From positions 1 through 50,332 of the forward strand of contig JALONH010000020.1 in NCBI GenBank assembly GCA_025455005.1: a stretch of 50,332 nucleotides of DNA, written 5' to 3'. Source of the DNA: Cytophagaceae bacterium (GTDB taxonomy: Bacteria > Bacteroidota > Bacteroidia > Cytophagales > Cytophagaceae). The stretch's first letter is position 1, and every line of letters starts with the position of its first letter. The translations under genes and the position numbers were made by a program. Of the stretch, positions 33,770 to 42,516 are shown one piece after another. The notes under the pieces are model-generated. The model searched no databases and had not been told where the DNA came from. It saw only the letters and a program-made list of their open reading frames with translations.

Positions 33770-35172
33770 TCCGTTGTATAGCTTTCCTACTCTTGCTTGG
33801 AGTGTCTTGGTTTTCGGAGGCACAATACGACACTACAAAGTTGCTGACGGCAGAACAGTATTACCACCAGGTGTCTTTATTTCATCCACTCGTACAGCAA
33901 GCCAACCTGTTGACAGAGGCCGCGCGTATGGAGTTACGAATAGCAAAAGGAGCTATGGATCCGGTGTTCCGGATGAAATATTATGATAAATTATTAGGCG
34001 GAACAAACTATTTTAGAGTGTGGGATAATGAAATTCATGTTCCGGTTTATTTTGCTAAAGTAGTCGCCGGTTATGAAAATAATAGTGGTGTTAATTTGAA
34101 TGGTGAAAATTTTACACCTAAAGAAGGGTTGAGTTCTTTAGGTGTTTATATACCTTTAGGACAAGGATTATTTACAGATCAACGCAGAACGGCTATTAAA
34201 CAAGCGGAGTTAATGCAAACCTACGCGGAAGCAGAAAAGGTTAAACAAATTAACAAAATCATGCTCGAGGCCATGACTTCCTATTATCAATGGTGTTTTA
34301 GTTATCAAAAATGGAAAGCGTTCGAGCGCGCTTACTTACTTGCATTAGAACGGGCTGAAGGCATTAATGAACGAGTACGTTTAGGTGATTTAGCCGCCAT
34401 CGACTCCATCGAGGCCCAAGTACAAGTACAAAATATGTTTATACAATTTCGTCAGTCTTGGCTGGAATATGCGAATGCCATGTTAGAAACTTCTACCTAT
34501 TTATGGGATGACCTCCAACAACCCTTAGTTATCAATGATTCAATACAACCTGATATTATGAGTTTTACTCGAATGGACGGGTCTTTCCGGGATAGTATTC
34601 AACAACTTTTATCTTTTGCACAACAGAACCATCCGGATATTGTAAAAAATAGAATCAAACTGCAAACCTTGCAAGCGGATTATCGATTGTCCATGGATAA
34701 ACTTAGACCTAAATTAGATGTTTCCTACAACATTATTCAAAAAGGATTTTTTATAGGGGATGATATCTTTAACCCGGGCTATATTCCGAATAATCATAAA
34801 ATGGGATTAAACTTGGTAGTACCCTTACGTATGCGGACAGAAACCGGCAAATACCAACTCATGGGTGTAAAAGTAGGTCAAGCCGAATTTCAATTAACAC
34901 AACAACAAAGGGAAGTAGAGAATCAATTAAAAGGCTATTATAATGAAGCGCTGGTTTATAGTGAACAACTAAGAATGCAACAAATGTTAGTTCAACAAGT
35001 TCGTATATTAAGTGATGGAGAACAAGACCGTTTTGATAGTGGGGAGTCTTCTTTATTTATAGTAAATCAACGGGACCAAGCGGTATTGTCGGCTGAAATT
35101 AAATTGTCCGAAATGTATTTTAAATTGGCAAAAAGTAAACTTTACTTGAAATGGGCTGCTGGGCAAATGTGA
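33766..35172 (+). CDS. TolC family outer-membrane channel protein
   Basis: The 468 residues start with a signal peptide, IRCIAFLLLLGVSWFSEAQ, then AEQYYHQVSLFHPLVQQANL, the start of the first long TolC helix. There are two OEP-type repeats, with LRMQQMLVQQVRILSDGEQ and DRFDSGESSLFIVNQRDQAV near the end of the second. As a trimer it forms the outer-membrane exit duct. Its ATG overlaps the HlyD stop codon. It completes the set of exporter, adaptor and channel, with the regulator as the first gene. No gene for a secreted substrate lies beside it. Confidence 0.93.
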   Translation: MIRCIAFLLLLGVSWFSEAQYDTTKLLTAEQYYHQVSLFHPLVQQANLLTEAARMELRIAKGAMDPVFRMKYYDKLLGGTNYFRVWDNEIHVPVYFAKVVAGYENNSGVNLNGENFTPKEGLSSLGVYIPLGQGLFTDQRRTAIKQAELMQTYAEAEKVKQINKIMLEAMTSYYQWCFSYQKWKAFERAYLLALERAEGINERVRLGDLAAIDSIEAQVQVQNMFIQFRQSWLEYANAMLETSTYLWDDLQQPLVINDSIQPDIMSFTRMDGSFRDSIQQLLSFAQQNHPDIVKNRIKLQTLQADYRLSMDKLRPKLDVSYNIIQKGFFIGDDIFNPGYIPNNHKMGLNLVVPLRMRTETGKYQLMGVKVGQAEFQLTQQQREVENQLKGYYNEALVYSEQLRMQQMLVQQVRILSDGEQDRFDSGESSLFIVNQRDQAVLSAEIKLSEMYFKLAKSKLYLKWAAGQM

Positions 35173-35277
35173 AGTTTTACCCTTAGTTATTAGTAGTTAA
35201 TTGATAGTTAGTAGGTTGTAAGTGGGTGACTTTATTTTTTTTAGGGCCATACATGCGTAAAAACCATCTGAAAACTG

Positions 35278-35285
35278 TATTTTTG
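35278..35285 (+). promoter_or_regulatory. -7 promoter box of thrA
   Basis: TATTTTTG fits TAnnTTTG exactly and lies 38 bp before the thrA ATG. No leader peptide with Thr or Ile codons is seen in the short 5' leader, so attenuation of the enteric type is unlikely. Confidence 0.5.
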
Positions 35286-35323
35286 CAGGTATTTTTAATT
35301 TAATACTGGAGTTTATTATACCT

Positions 35324-37780
35324 ATGAAAGTTTTAAAATTCGGTGGTACCTCTGTTGGTTCTGTAGACAGTATCAAACAAGTGGCAGCCATTTTAAGTGG
35401 ATTACACAAAAAGAAACAAAAGTTTGTTGTCGTATGCTCTGCCATGTCTGGTGTTACTAACACCTTGGTAGAATTAGGACAAAAAGCATCTACAACGGAT
35501 ATTTCGTATACTCAAGTTTTAAAAACGGTAGAACAGAAACATGTACAAGCTGCTAAGATATTATTGGATGTTAAAGCACAAAGTAAAGCGGTAGCACAAG
35601 TAAAGGTCTTGATAAATGAATTGCAAGATTTATTACATGGTATTTATTTATTGAAAGAATTGTCGCCCCGTACGAACGATTTATTGTTAAGCTTTGGAGA
35701 ACGTTTATCTTGTTATCTAGTTGCGGAATATGTTAAACAAGAAGGAATCCCGGTTGAATTTTTAGATGCACGGGATGTAATTAAAACAGATGCTAATTTT
35801 GGTAATGCACGGGTTGATTTTCGAAAAACAGATAAACTGATTAAGGAATATATCAAAGACTCTAAACATAGTATTGTTGTTACCGGATTTATTGCTTCAA
35901 CGGATAAAAATGAAACGACAACATTAGGCCGTGGCGGATCAGATTATACAGCCTCCATCTTTGGTGCGGCCGTTGATACAGACGCGATTGAAATCTGGAC
36001 TGATGTGGACGGGGTGATGACAGCAGATCCACGTAAAGTAAAAAGCGCGTTCACCTTAGAAGAAGTGTCCTATGTTGAGATGATGGAACTGTCTCATTTT
36101 GGAGCAAAAGTAATTTATCCCCCTACCTTACAACCTGCATTTAAAAAACGTATTCCTATATGGATAAAAAATACGTTCAATCCGGAATTTGTTGGAACAT
36201 TAATTTCTGAAAAAACGAAGAACTCTAATTACTTAGTAAAAGGTGTTACTTCTATTGAAAATATTTCGTTACTAAACTTAACCGGATCTGGGATGGTAGG
36301 AGTACCGGGTGTATCCGGTCGTTTGTTTGGAGCATTAGCTCGTCATCAGGTTAATGTTGTTTTAATTACACAGGCGTCTTCTGAACATTCTATTTGTTTT
36401 GTAATTGATTCTAAGGATACCAATAGAGCACGAATAGCGGTCGAAGAAGAGTTTACCTATGAAATTCAACAAAGCAAAATCGATAAGTTAGTAGAAAAAC
36501 ACGATTTAGCAATAGTGGCTATTGTAGGTGATAACATGCGCAACACACCGGGCATCTCCGGTAAATTATTTGGAGCACTAGGTAAAAATGGAATTAATGT
36601 TGTTGCTATAGCTCAAGGTTCATCCGAAATAAATTTATCCGTTGTAATCCCTAAGGCCGATTTAACGAAAGCCTTAAATATTATTCATGAATCCTTCTTT
36701 ATTAGTGATACGAAGGACATGAATGTTTTCATTGTAGGAGTTGGCTTGATTGGAAGTACGCTTATTAAACAAATACAAAAACAGGCGGCCTATTTGTTAA
36801 AAGAAAAGAATATTAAAATAAATATTGTAGGGTTAGCTAATTCCAGAAAGATGTTAATTCAACCCAACGGTATTGCCTTGACTACATGGAAAGATAAAGT
36901 GGAGAATGGGGAAAAAGCAGATATGAAATCATTTGTACAAAAAATGATTGAGTTGAATTTGCCCAATACGATTTTCGTTGATAATACGTCTCATAAGGAT
37001 GTGGTAATTCATTATCATTCAATTTTGGATGCCTCTATATCAGTGGTTACTCCTAATAAATTAGCAAACTCCGGCTTATATAAAGAATATAAAAAATTAC
37101 AAGAAACCGCGTTCAAGCGTCGTGTGAAATTTTTATACGAAACAAATGTTGGGGCCGGCCTTCCGGTTATCAGTACGTTAAATGATTTGAAAGATTCAGG
37201 TGATAAAATTATTCGAATAGAAGGCATTTTATCCGGTACCTTATCCTATATTTTTAATACGTTTAAAGGCGACAAGAAATTTTCTGATGTTGTAAAAGAA
37301 GCGAAAGAAAAAGGATATACAGAGCCGGATCCGCGGGATGATTTAAATGGTAAAGATGTGGCCCGTAAAATTTTGATTTTGTCTAGAGAAGCCGGCTTTA
37401 ATTTAGAAATGGAAGATGTTGTTATTGAAAATATTTTACCAGCGCCTTGTTTAAAAGCCAAAACGGTAGAAGAATTCTTTTTACAATTAGAAAAAAATAA
37501 TGAAGTTTTTGCTCAGCGAAGAGCAGAAGCGGATAAAGCTAATAAAGTTTTACGCTTTATAGCTAAGTTGGAAAACGGCAAAGCAACGGTATCGCTATTA
37601 TCTGTCGATGCGGCGCATCCCTTTTATAGTTTATCCGGTAGCGATAACATGATATCGTATACAACAGAGCGATATAAGGATCGTCCCCTCGTAATCAAGG
37701 GTCCGGGAGCAGGAGCAGAAGTTACTGCGGCTGGTGTGTTTGCCGATATTTTACGAATCAGTAATTATTTGAAAGGTTAA
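35324..37780 (+). CDS. thrA: Bifunctional aspartokinase/homoserine dehydrogenase
   Basis: The first enzyme and the third enzyme of threonine synthesis in one chain of 818 residues. The kinase domain begins KVLKFGGTSVGSVDSI and contains TLGRGGSDYTASIFGAA. Two ACT regulatory repeats follow (GMVGVPGVSGRLFGAL and NTPGISGKLFGALGKNG), then the dehydrogenase with its Rossmann strand VFIVGVGLIGSTLI near residue 465, NKLANSGLYKEY and ETNVGAGLPVISTL. The ACT pair makes feedback control by threonine likely. The 11-bp gap to thrB and their direction show one operon; the middle step, aspartate-semialdehyde dehydrogenase, is not here. Confidence 0.97.
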   Translation: MKVLKFGGTSVGSVDSIKQVAAILSGLHKKKQKFVVVCSAMSGVTNTLVELGQKASTTDISYTQVLKTVEQKHVQAAKILLDVKAQSKAVAQVKVLINELQDLLHGIYLLKELSPRTNDLLLSFGERLSCYLVAEYVKQEGIPVEFLDARDVIKTDANFGNARVDFRKTDKLIKEYIKDSKHSIVVTGFIASTDKNETTTLGRGGSDYTASIFGAAVDTDAIEIWTDVDGVMTADPRKVKSAFTLEEVSYVEMMELSHFGAKVIYPPTLQPAFKKRIPIWIKNTFNPEFVGTLISEKTKNSNYLVKGVTSIENISLLNLTGSGMVGVPGVSGRLFGALARHQVNVVLITQASSEHSICFVIDSKDTNRARIAVEEEFTYEIQQSKIDKLVEKHDLAIVAIVGDNMRNTPGISGKLFGALGKNGINVVAIAQGSSEINLSVVIPKADLTKALNIIHESFFISDTKDMNVFIVGVGLIGSTLIKQIQKQAAYLLKEKNIKINIVGLANSRKMLIQPNGIALTTWKDKVENGEKADMKSFVQKMIELNLPNTIFVDNTSHKDVVIHYHSILDASISVVTPNKLANSGLYKEYKKLQETAFKRRVKFLYETNVGAGLPVISTLNDLKDSGDKIIRIEGILSGTLSYIFNTFKGDKKFSDVVKEAKEKGYTEPDPRDDLNGKDVARKILILSREAGFNLEMEDVVIENILPAPCLKAKTVEEFFLQLEKNNEVFAQRRAEADKANKVLRFIAKLENGKATVSLLSVDAAHPFYSLSGSDNMISYTTERYKDRPLVIKGPGAGAEVTAAGVFADILRISNYLKG

Positions 37781-37791
37781 GGGACCATCGA

Positions 37792-38724
37792 ATGGCTAAA
37801 CGTATTAAAGTATTTGCTCCGGCAACTGTTGCTAATGTAGCTTGCGGATTTGATGTCCTAGGCTTTGCTGTGCAAGAACCAGGAGATGAAGTTATCGTGA
37901 CCTTGTCTGATACGCCGGGTGTTCGCATCCATTCCATACAAGGAGATAATGGACGATTGCCTCGTGAAGCTGAACGTAATACGGTTAGTATATCAATTCT
38001 AAATTATTTAGAAAAACTAGGTATACACCAAGGTGTTGAAATTGATTTGATAAAGAAAATGCCTTTAGGTTCCGGATTAGGTTCCAGTGCGGCGTCTACC
38101 GTCGCCGGTGTTTTCGCTATCAACGAATTGTTGGATAAACCTATGTCGGTAATGGATTTACTTCCATTTGCAATGGAAGGCGAACGAATAGCATGTGGTT
38201 CTGCCCATGCAGATAACGTTGCCCCTTGTTTACTTGGCGGTTTTGTTCTAGTTAGAAGTTACGATCCTTTAGATGTAATAAAGTTACCGGTACCTAAAAA
38301 CTTATATGCCACCATCGTACACCCACATGTGGAAGTACAAACTAAAGATGCTCGAAATATTTTACGCAAGCAAGTTGAATTGAATGATGCAGTAAAGCAA
38401 TGGGGAAACGTTGGAGGTTTGGTAGCCGGTTTGTTACTAGAGGATACAGCCTTAATTGGACGTTCTTTACAAGATGTAATTATAGAACCGGTCCGATCGG
38501 TGTTGATTCCTGGCTTCGATGAAGTAAAACAAGCCGCAATGGATGCCGGAGCGTTAGGTGGCTCTATCTCCGGTTCCGGTCCGTCTGTATTTGCATTAAG
38601 TACTTCCATGGAAAAAGCTACAGTAATAGGTCAGGCGATGTCAGCAGCCTTTGCGAAATATAGTATAGAAAGTGATGTGTTTGTATCACCCATCAATCCG
38701 GAAGGTCCTAAAGTGATAGGATAA
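37792..38724 (+). CDS. thrB: Homoserine kinase
   Basis: It phosphorylates homoserine with ATP. The 310-residue protein has the GHMP kinase fold: FAPATVANVACGFDVLGFAV at the start, the phosphate loop PLGSGLGSSAAS near residue 91, and GALGGSISGSGPSVFAL in the C-terminal part. The spacing to thrA (11 bp) fits co-translation. Between it and thrC lies a small repeat element of about 115 bp. Length and motifs are normal. Confidence 0.96.
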   Translation: MAKRIKVFAPATVANVACGFDVLGFAVQEPGDEVIVTLSDTPGVRIHSIQGDNGRLPREAERNTVSISILNYLEKLGIHQGVEIDLIKKMPLGSGLGSSAASTVAGVFAINELLDKPMSVMDLLPFAMEGERIACGSAHADNVAPCLLGGFVLVRSYDPLDVIKLPVPKNLYATIVHPHVEVQTKDARNILRKQVELNDAVKQWGNVGGLVAGLLLEDTALIGRSLQDVIIEPVRSVLIPGFDEVKQAAMDAGALGGSISGSGPSVFALSTSMEKATVIGQAMSAAFAKYSIESDVFVSPINPEGPKVIG

Positions 38725-38732
38725 TGTCATTA

Positions 38733-38845
38733 TTCGTGTCCTCACGAACTACAACAAAAAAAGCTCTTTGATATTTGTAACGTCGAAGTCGGATACATCG
38801 GATTTGTAATCCGCAACTATACTTTCTGGTTCGTGAAGACACGAA
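38733..38845. mobile_element. Small inverted-repeat element between thrB and thrC
   Basis: TTCGTGTCCTCACGAAC at 38733-38749 and its inverted copy GTTCGTGAAGACACGAA at 38829-38845 agree in 16 of 17 positions. Each arm is itself a near palindrome (TTCGTG and CACGAA). Between the arms is another hairpin, CGGATT TGT AATCCG, near 38797-38813. No open frame lies inside. The 113-bp size and the nested inverted repeats suggest a MITE or REP-like element without its own transposase. Confidence 0.6.
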
Positions 38846-38947
38846 CCACGGTACAAGAAATAGTAATTAATTAAAAATTAAATAAAATAAAGTGTGTCGT
38901 CAAAACCTATAAGGTTTAAGATTGATATATTGAAACTGATAACCGTA

Positions 38948-40249
38948 ATGAAATTATTTAGTACCAAACGATCCGTTCCGGAAGTTGATTTAAAAGAAGC
39001 TGTATTTAAAGGTTTACCGGATGATAACGGATTATATATGCCGGAGTCCATTCCCACTTTACCGAAATCCTTTTTTGAAACGATGGATACCTTATCGTTT
39101 CAGGAAATTGCCTTTCAGGTTTCCAAAGCATTGATTGGAGAAGATGTTCCGGATGCTGATTTGAAAATAATTATTGAAGATGTTGTCAATTTCGACGCGC
39201 CGGTCGTTCAAGTAGAAGAGAATATTCATGTATTAGAATTGTTTCATGGACCTTCCTTGGCCTTCAAAGATTTTGGAGCGCGTTTTATGTCACGTTTGAT
39301 GGCCTACTTTCTTCGTAAGGAAAACAAACGAATTACGATATTAGTTGCTACCTCAGGAGATACGGGATCAGCAGTAGCACAAGGGTTTTTAAATGCACCG
39401 GGTATAGATGTGGTGATATTATACCCTAGTGGTAAAGTGAGTGATTTGCAAGAAAAACAATTGACCACATTAGGGAATAATATTGTAGCGCTCGAAGTAG
39501 ACGGTGTGTTTGACGATTGTCAACGTATGGTGAAAGAAGCATTCCTTGATAAAGAATTAACCGGTAAAATCAATTTGTCATCTGCAAATTCTATTAATAT
39601 AAGTCGCTTAATTCCTCAGTCGTTTTATTATTTCTATGCCTATGCACAAGTAAAAAAATTAGGGAAACCGGTGGTGTTTTCAGTGCCAAGTGGCAATTTT
39701 GGAAATCTTTGCGGTGGATTGATTGCTAAACGAATGGGATTACCGGTTGCTAAATTTGTTGCTACAACCAATGCGAATGATGTAATTCCTCAATATCTGT
39801 ATACAGGATTATTTGAACCGAGACCGTCAGTACAAACCATAAGTAATGCAATGGACGTCGGGAATCCAAGTAATTTCCAACGTATGATAGAATTATATGG
39901 TAACGATTGGACTGCATTGAAAAACGATGTGGTGGGTAAAGCCTATGATGACGCTACTACAGCTGCTGCATTAAAAGATGTATATACACGAACCGGATAT
40001 GTGATGGATCCACACGGAGCGGTAGGATATTTAGGTTTAAAAGATTATTTACAGGATAGCGCAATGGATGCTACCGGCATTTTCTTAGCTACAGCTCATC
40101 CAGCCAAATTCATAGAAGTAGTTAACGAAGTGATTGGAAAAGAAGTAGAGATTCCCGAACGTTTAAAAGAAGTGGCAAAGAAGGAAAAGGTTGCCATTCC
40201 AATGACAGCCGACTTTCAACTTTTAAAAAAGTATTTGTTAGAAAGATAA
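38948..40249 (+). CDS. thrC: Threonine synthase
   Basis: A PLP enzyme that turns O-phosphohomoserine into threonine. KLFSTKRSVPEVDLKEAVFK is the normal N-terminus, so the ATG at 38948 is preferred over a GTG at 38894. The PLP lysine is in FHGPSLAFKDFGARF near residue 107, and VATSGDTGSAVAQGF binds the cofactor phosphate. The 433 residues fit the bacterial class. It is the third gene of thrABC but is separated from thrB by 223 bp holding the inverted-repeat element. A terminator follows. Confidence 0.96.
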   Translation: MKLFSTKRSVPEVDLKEAVFKGLPDDNGLYMPESIPTLPKSFFETMDTLSFQEIAFQVSKALIGEDVPDADLKIIIEDVVNFDAPVVQVEENIHVLELFHGPSLAFKDFGARFMSRLMAYFLRKENKRITILVATSGDTGSAVAQGFLNAPGIDVVILYPSGKVSDLQEKQLTTLGNNIVALEVDGVFDDCQRMVKEAFLDKELTGKINLSSANSINISRLIPQSFYYFYAYAQVKKLGKPVVFSVPSGNFGNLCGGLIAKRMGLPVAKFVATTNANDVIPQYLYTGLFEPRPSVQTISNAMDVGNPSNFQRMIELYGNDWTALKNDVVGKAYDDATTAAALKDVYTRTGYVMDPHGAVGYLGLKDYLQDSAMDATGIFLATAHPAKFIEVVNEVIGKEVEIPERLKEVAKKEKVAIPMTADFQLLKKYLLER

Positions 40250-40255
40250 AATACA

Positions 40256-40290
40256 GCAAAAGCCTCGATGAATAGCGGGGCTTTTTTGTT
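40256..40290 (+). terminator. thrC terminator
   Basis: CAAAAGCC and GGGGCTTTTTTG form a stem with one G-T pair and an AT-rich loop, followed by T residues. It begins 7 bp after the stop codon. Confidence 0.85.
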
Positions 40291-40820
40291 TAAATAAATA
40301 GGGGTGAATAAAGTTGTTTTAATGTTGAATTCATAGTTAATGTGAAGGTATTCTATTCCTTTTATCTCAAGGAACTTTATGGAAATAGGTAGCAAAGAAA
40401 TATATTAGGTATCAAATGATTTTCTATATAAGAAGTAAAAAGTGATAAACCGTTTGAAATATTCGCTTTTATTATTTCTACTACAATCTGCAAAGAGAAA
40501 CTGGACTAAATTTATATATAAAGAAGTAGTATAGATCAGGTATATATAATTTTCATATCCTATCTCGTTTATTAAACTCATTCAATTTATTTGGATTAAA
40601 CAGATTTTTTCTAAATATAAAAATTTAAAGTAGGACTAGGGAGTAGATTAATTCATTTTTAAATTCTGGCATACTCTTTGTCAACCTACTACAATCATCA
40701 TATTTTAATTGGTAGGAAATTCTTAAGAACGACTTTTAAGAGCTCTAATAGTCTTTTTATTCTACATTAAATTAAAAGGATCATTCAAACCATTATGTAA
40801 ATTTTAAAATCGTTATTCGT
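40291..40820. other. 530-bp AT-rich gap without a gene
   Basis: No frame on either strand carries a recognisable protein here. The only notable site is the sigma-54-like box at 40667. The stretch is very AT-rich and has no CCGG that I could find, unlike the flanking coding DNA. Confidence 0.6.
40667..40682 (+). promoter_or_regulatory. Sigma-54-like box before the broken outer-membrane gene
   Basis: TGGCATACTCTTTGTC has the same form, TGGCATA-N4-TTGTC, as the box upstream of dnaK. It lies 138 bp before the ATG at 40821. Confidence 0.35.
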
Positions 40821-41438
40821 ATGAAAAAGGTATTAATTATTTTGTCATTACTACTCCCTTCACTTTTAATGGCTCAAGAAAAAATTAAACAAAAGGAAAT
40901 AGGGCTTGTATTCTCTAGCTTAGATAGATTTGGATTGACGTATAGAGTTGGGAATCAAAAAACTTTATGGCGATTTTCAACATTAGCTTTACTTGGCGAT
41001 CAGTTGAATAAAGAAAAAGATTCTTTATATCAAAATGTAGAAAACTATGGTGTTTTGCTGGGATTCGGAAAAGAATATCGTAAAGCCTTGGTAGAAAAAG
41101 TAGAACTTCGGTATGGAATGGGATTGTTTTTTAATTATACTTAGTATAAATCTGATAGTAAAGGGTTAAATGATTATTCTAAGTATTCTATAGATCGAAA
41201 TCAATTTCAATATGGAATTGACTTTATACTAGGTTTAAATTATAAACTTTCTTCCAATTTTATTCTTGGTGCAGAAATTTTACCTAATATATCTTATATA
41301 AAGGGTGATGAAATAGAAACAAGATTTAACAGCATTAATGGACAACTAAAAGAAAGTACAATAAAATATAATTTATCCGGTTGGAAATTTGGCTTAAACA
41401 ATACATCCGTATTACTTTCGGCGATGTATCGATTTTAA
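40821..41438 (+). pseudogene. Outer-membrane barrel gene with an internal TAG
   Basis: It opens with a signal peptide, KKVLIILSLLLPSLLMAQ, then barrel-like strands (EIGLVFSSLDRFGLTYRVG). After GMGLFFNYT comes TAG at 41142-41144. The same frame continues YKSDSKGLNDYSKYS, then FQYGIDFILGLNYKLSSNFI, to end SVLLSAMYRF with the C-terminal Phe expected for a barrel. The whole would be 205 residues. So one base change separates it from an intact gene; Tyr, Trp or Gln could have been the original codon. No function is known. There is a sigma-54-like box upstream. Confidence 0.8.
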
Positions 41439-41525
41439 TTCTTTAGATTAAATCGACTGAACCTATAACTAAAGAGAATATTTTAACTTTTTATTTCTGA
41501 TTAGAATTTGAAGAGTAATGAGTTA

Positions 41526-41558
41526 TAGTATAAGGAATAAATCGTATTCCTTATACTA
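41526..41558. terminator. Perfect 14-bp hairpin at the end of the GT9 gene
   Basis: TAGTATAAGGAATA at 41526-41539 and TATTCCTTATACTA at 41545-41558 pair without mismatch around a 5-base loop. The right arm covers the last codons and stop of the GT9 gene. There is no T run after it, so it may be an mRNA 3'-end stabiliser rather than a true terminator. Confidence 0.6.
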
Positions 41559-42516
41559 AATCTTTTTCTCTAACTTCTTGCTCCACCATACATCGGAAAT
41601 GACCTTTAGGGCATTTACTAAATCCTATTTTAGAACAAGGTCGACAATATAAATTTTTAACTTCCCAATTTTCATGCTCGGTTAAATATGGTTCCATCCC
41701 AAATCCGGGAATAGTATTGCCCCAAACGGCAACTATTCGCTTTTGGAAAGCAGCAGCAATATGCATTAAACCGGTATCCGGTGTAATAATATAATAACAT
41801 TGTTGTATCAACGACGCCGATTGATTTAAAGAGAATTGTCCGGCTGTGTTGATTATATCTTTTCTATCCGGAAATTTTTTTACTAAGCGCTCCCCCAAAG
41901 CGGTATCCTCTTTACCTCCCAATAATAGTATGGGATAAGAAACCTTTCCAATGATCTCTACTAATTTATCTTCCGGTATTCGTTTCGTTGCATGTTGTGC
42001 CCCTAACGCGATGGCTACAAATTTCGATGATGCAATAGTAGGGAATGTGGTAGGTAGTGAAATTTTATCCTTTTCCGATAAAAAATAATCTAAACCTTTT
42101 TGATCATTTTTTATATTTAAATGTTTTACCGCATCCATATACCGTTCCACAATATGTTTCTTCGGTAATACTTTCCACTTCCAATTCACACGTACCCATT
42201 TTCGAATATTTAATTTATTAAATCGTCGAACCGGCTTCCCTAAAGCCCAGGAGATACGATAGGTTCGGAGGTTACGGTGCAAGTCTATAATTTGATCGTA
42301 TTGTTCTTCTTTTAATTGATTAATAAGTATCGCAGTAGATTTTTCTAATGTAAATACTTTATCTACATAAGGATTGTTTTCCCAAATGGAAACGAAGTTC
42401 GCTTTTGTTGCAACATGAATCGATGCGTTTGGGAGTTGTTGTTTTAGACATCGTATCACCGGTGTCGTCAAGACAATGTCTCCTATAGATGAAAAGCGTA
42501 GTACTAATATTTTCAT
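41551..42516 (-). CDS. Glycosyltransferase family 9 (heptosyltransferase-like)
   Basis: The 321 residues begin KILVLRFSSIGDIVLTTPVI, the ADP-heptose:LPS heptosyltransferase start, and carry ITPDTGLMHIAAAFQKRIVA in the donor site. The C-terminal NLYCRPCSKIGFSKCPKGHF adds four Cys in a cluster, a trait I associate with the Bacteroidota form of the family, perhaps for metal binding. It transfers a heptose or similar sugar to the LPS inner core. The ATG overlaps the polX stop (ATGA). It is not near the glycan cluster at the left end. Confidence 0.9.
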   Translation of the reverse strand: MKILVLRFSSIGDIVLTTPVIRCLKQQLPNASIHVATKANFVSIWENNPYVDKVFTLEKSTAILINQLKEEQYDQIIDLHRNLRTYRISWALGKPVRRFNKLNIRKWVRVNWKWKVLPKKHIVERYMDAVKHLNIKNDQKGLDYFLSEKDKISLPTTFPTIASSKFVAIALGAQHATKRIPEDKLVEIIGKVSYPILLLGGKEDTALGERLVKKFPDRKDIINTAGQFSLNQSASLIQQCYYIITPDTGLMHIAAAFQKRIVAVWGNTIPGFGMEPYLTEHENWEVKNLYCRPCSKIGFSKCPKGHFRCMVEQEVREKDLV

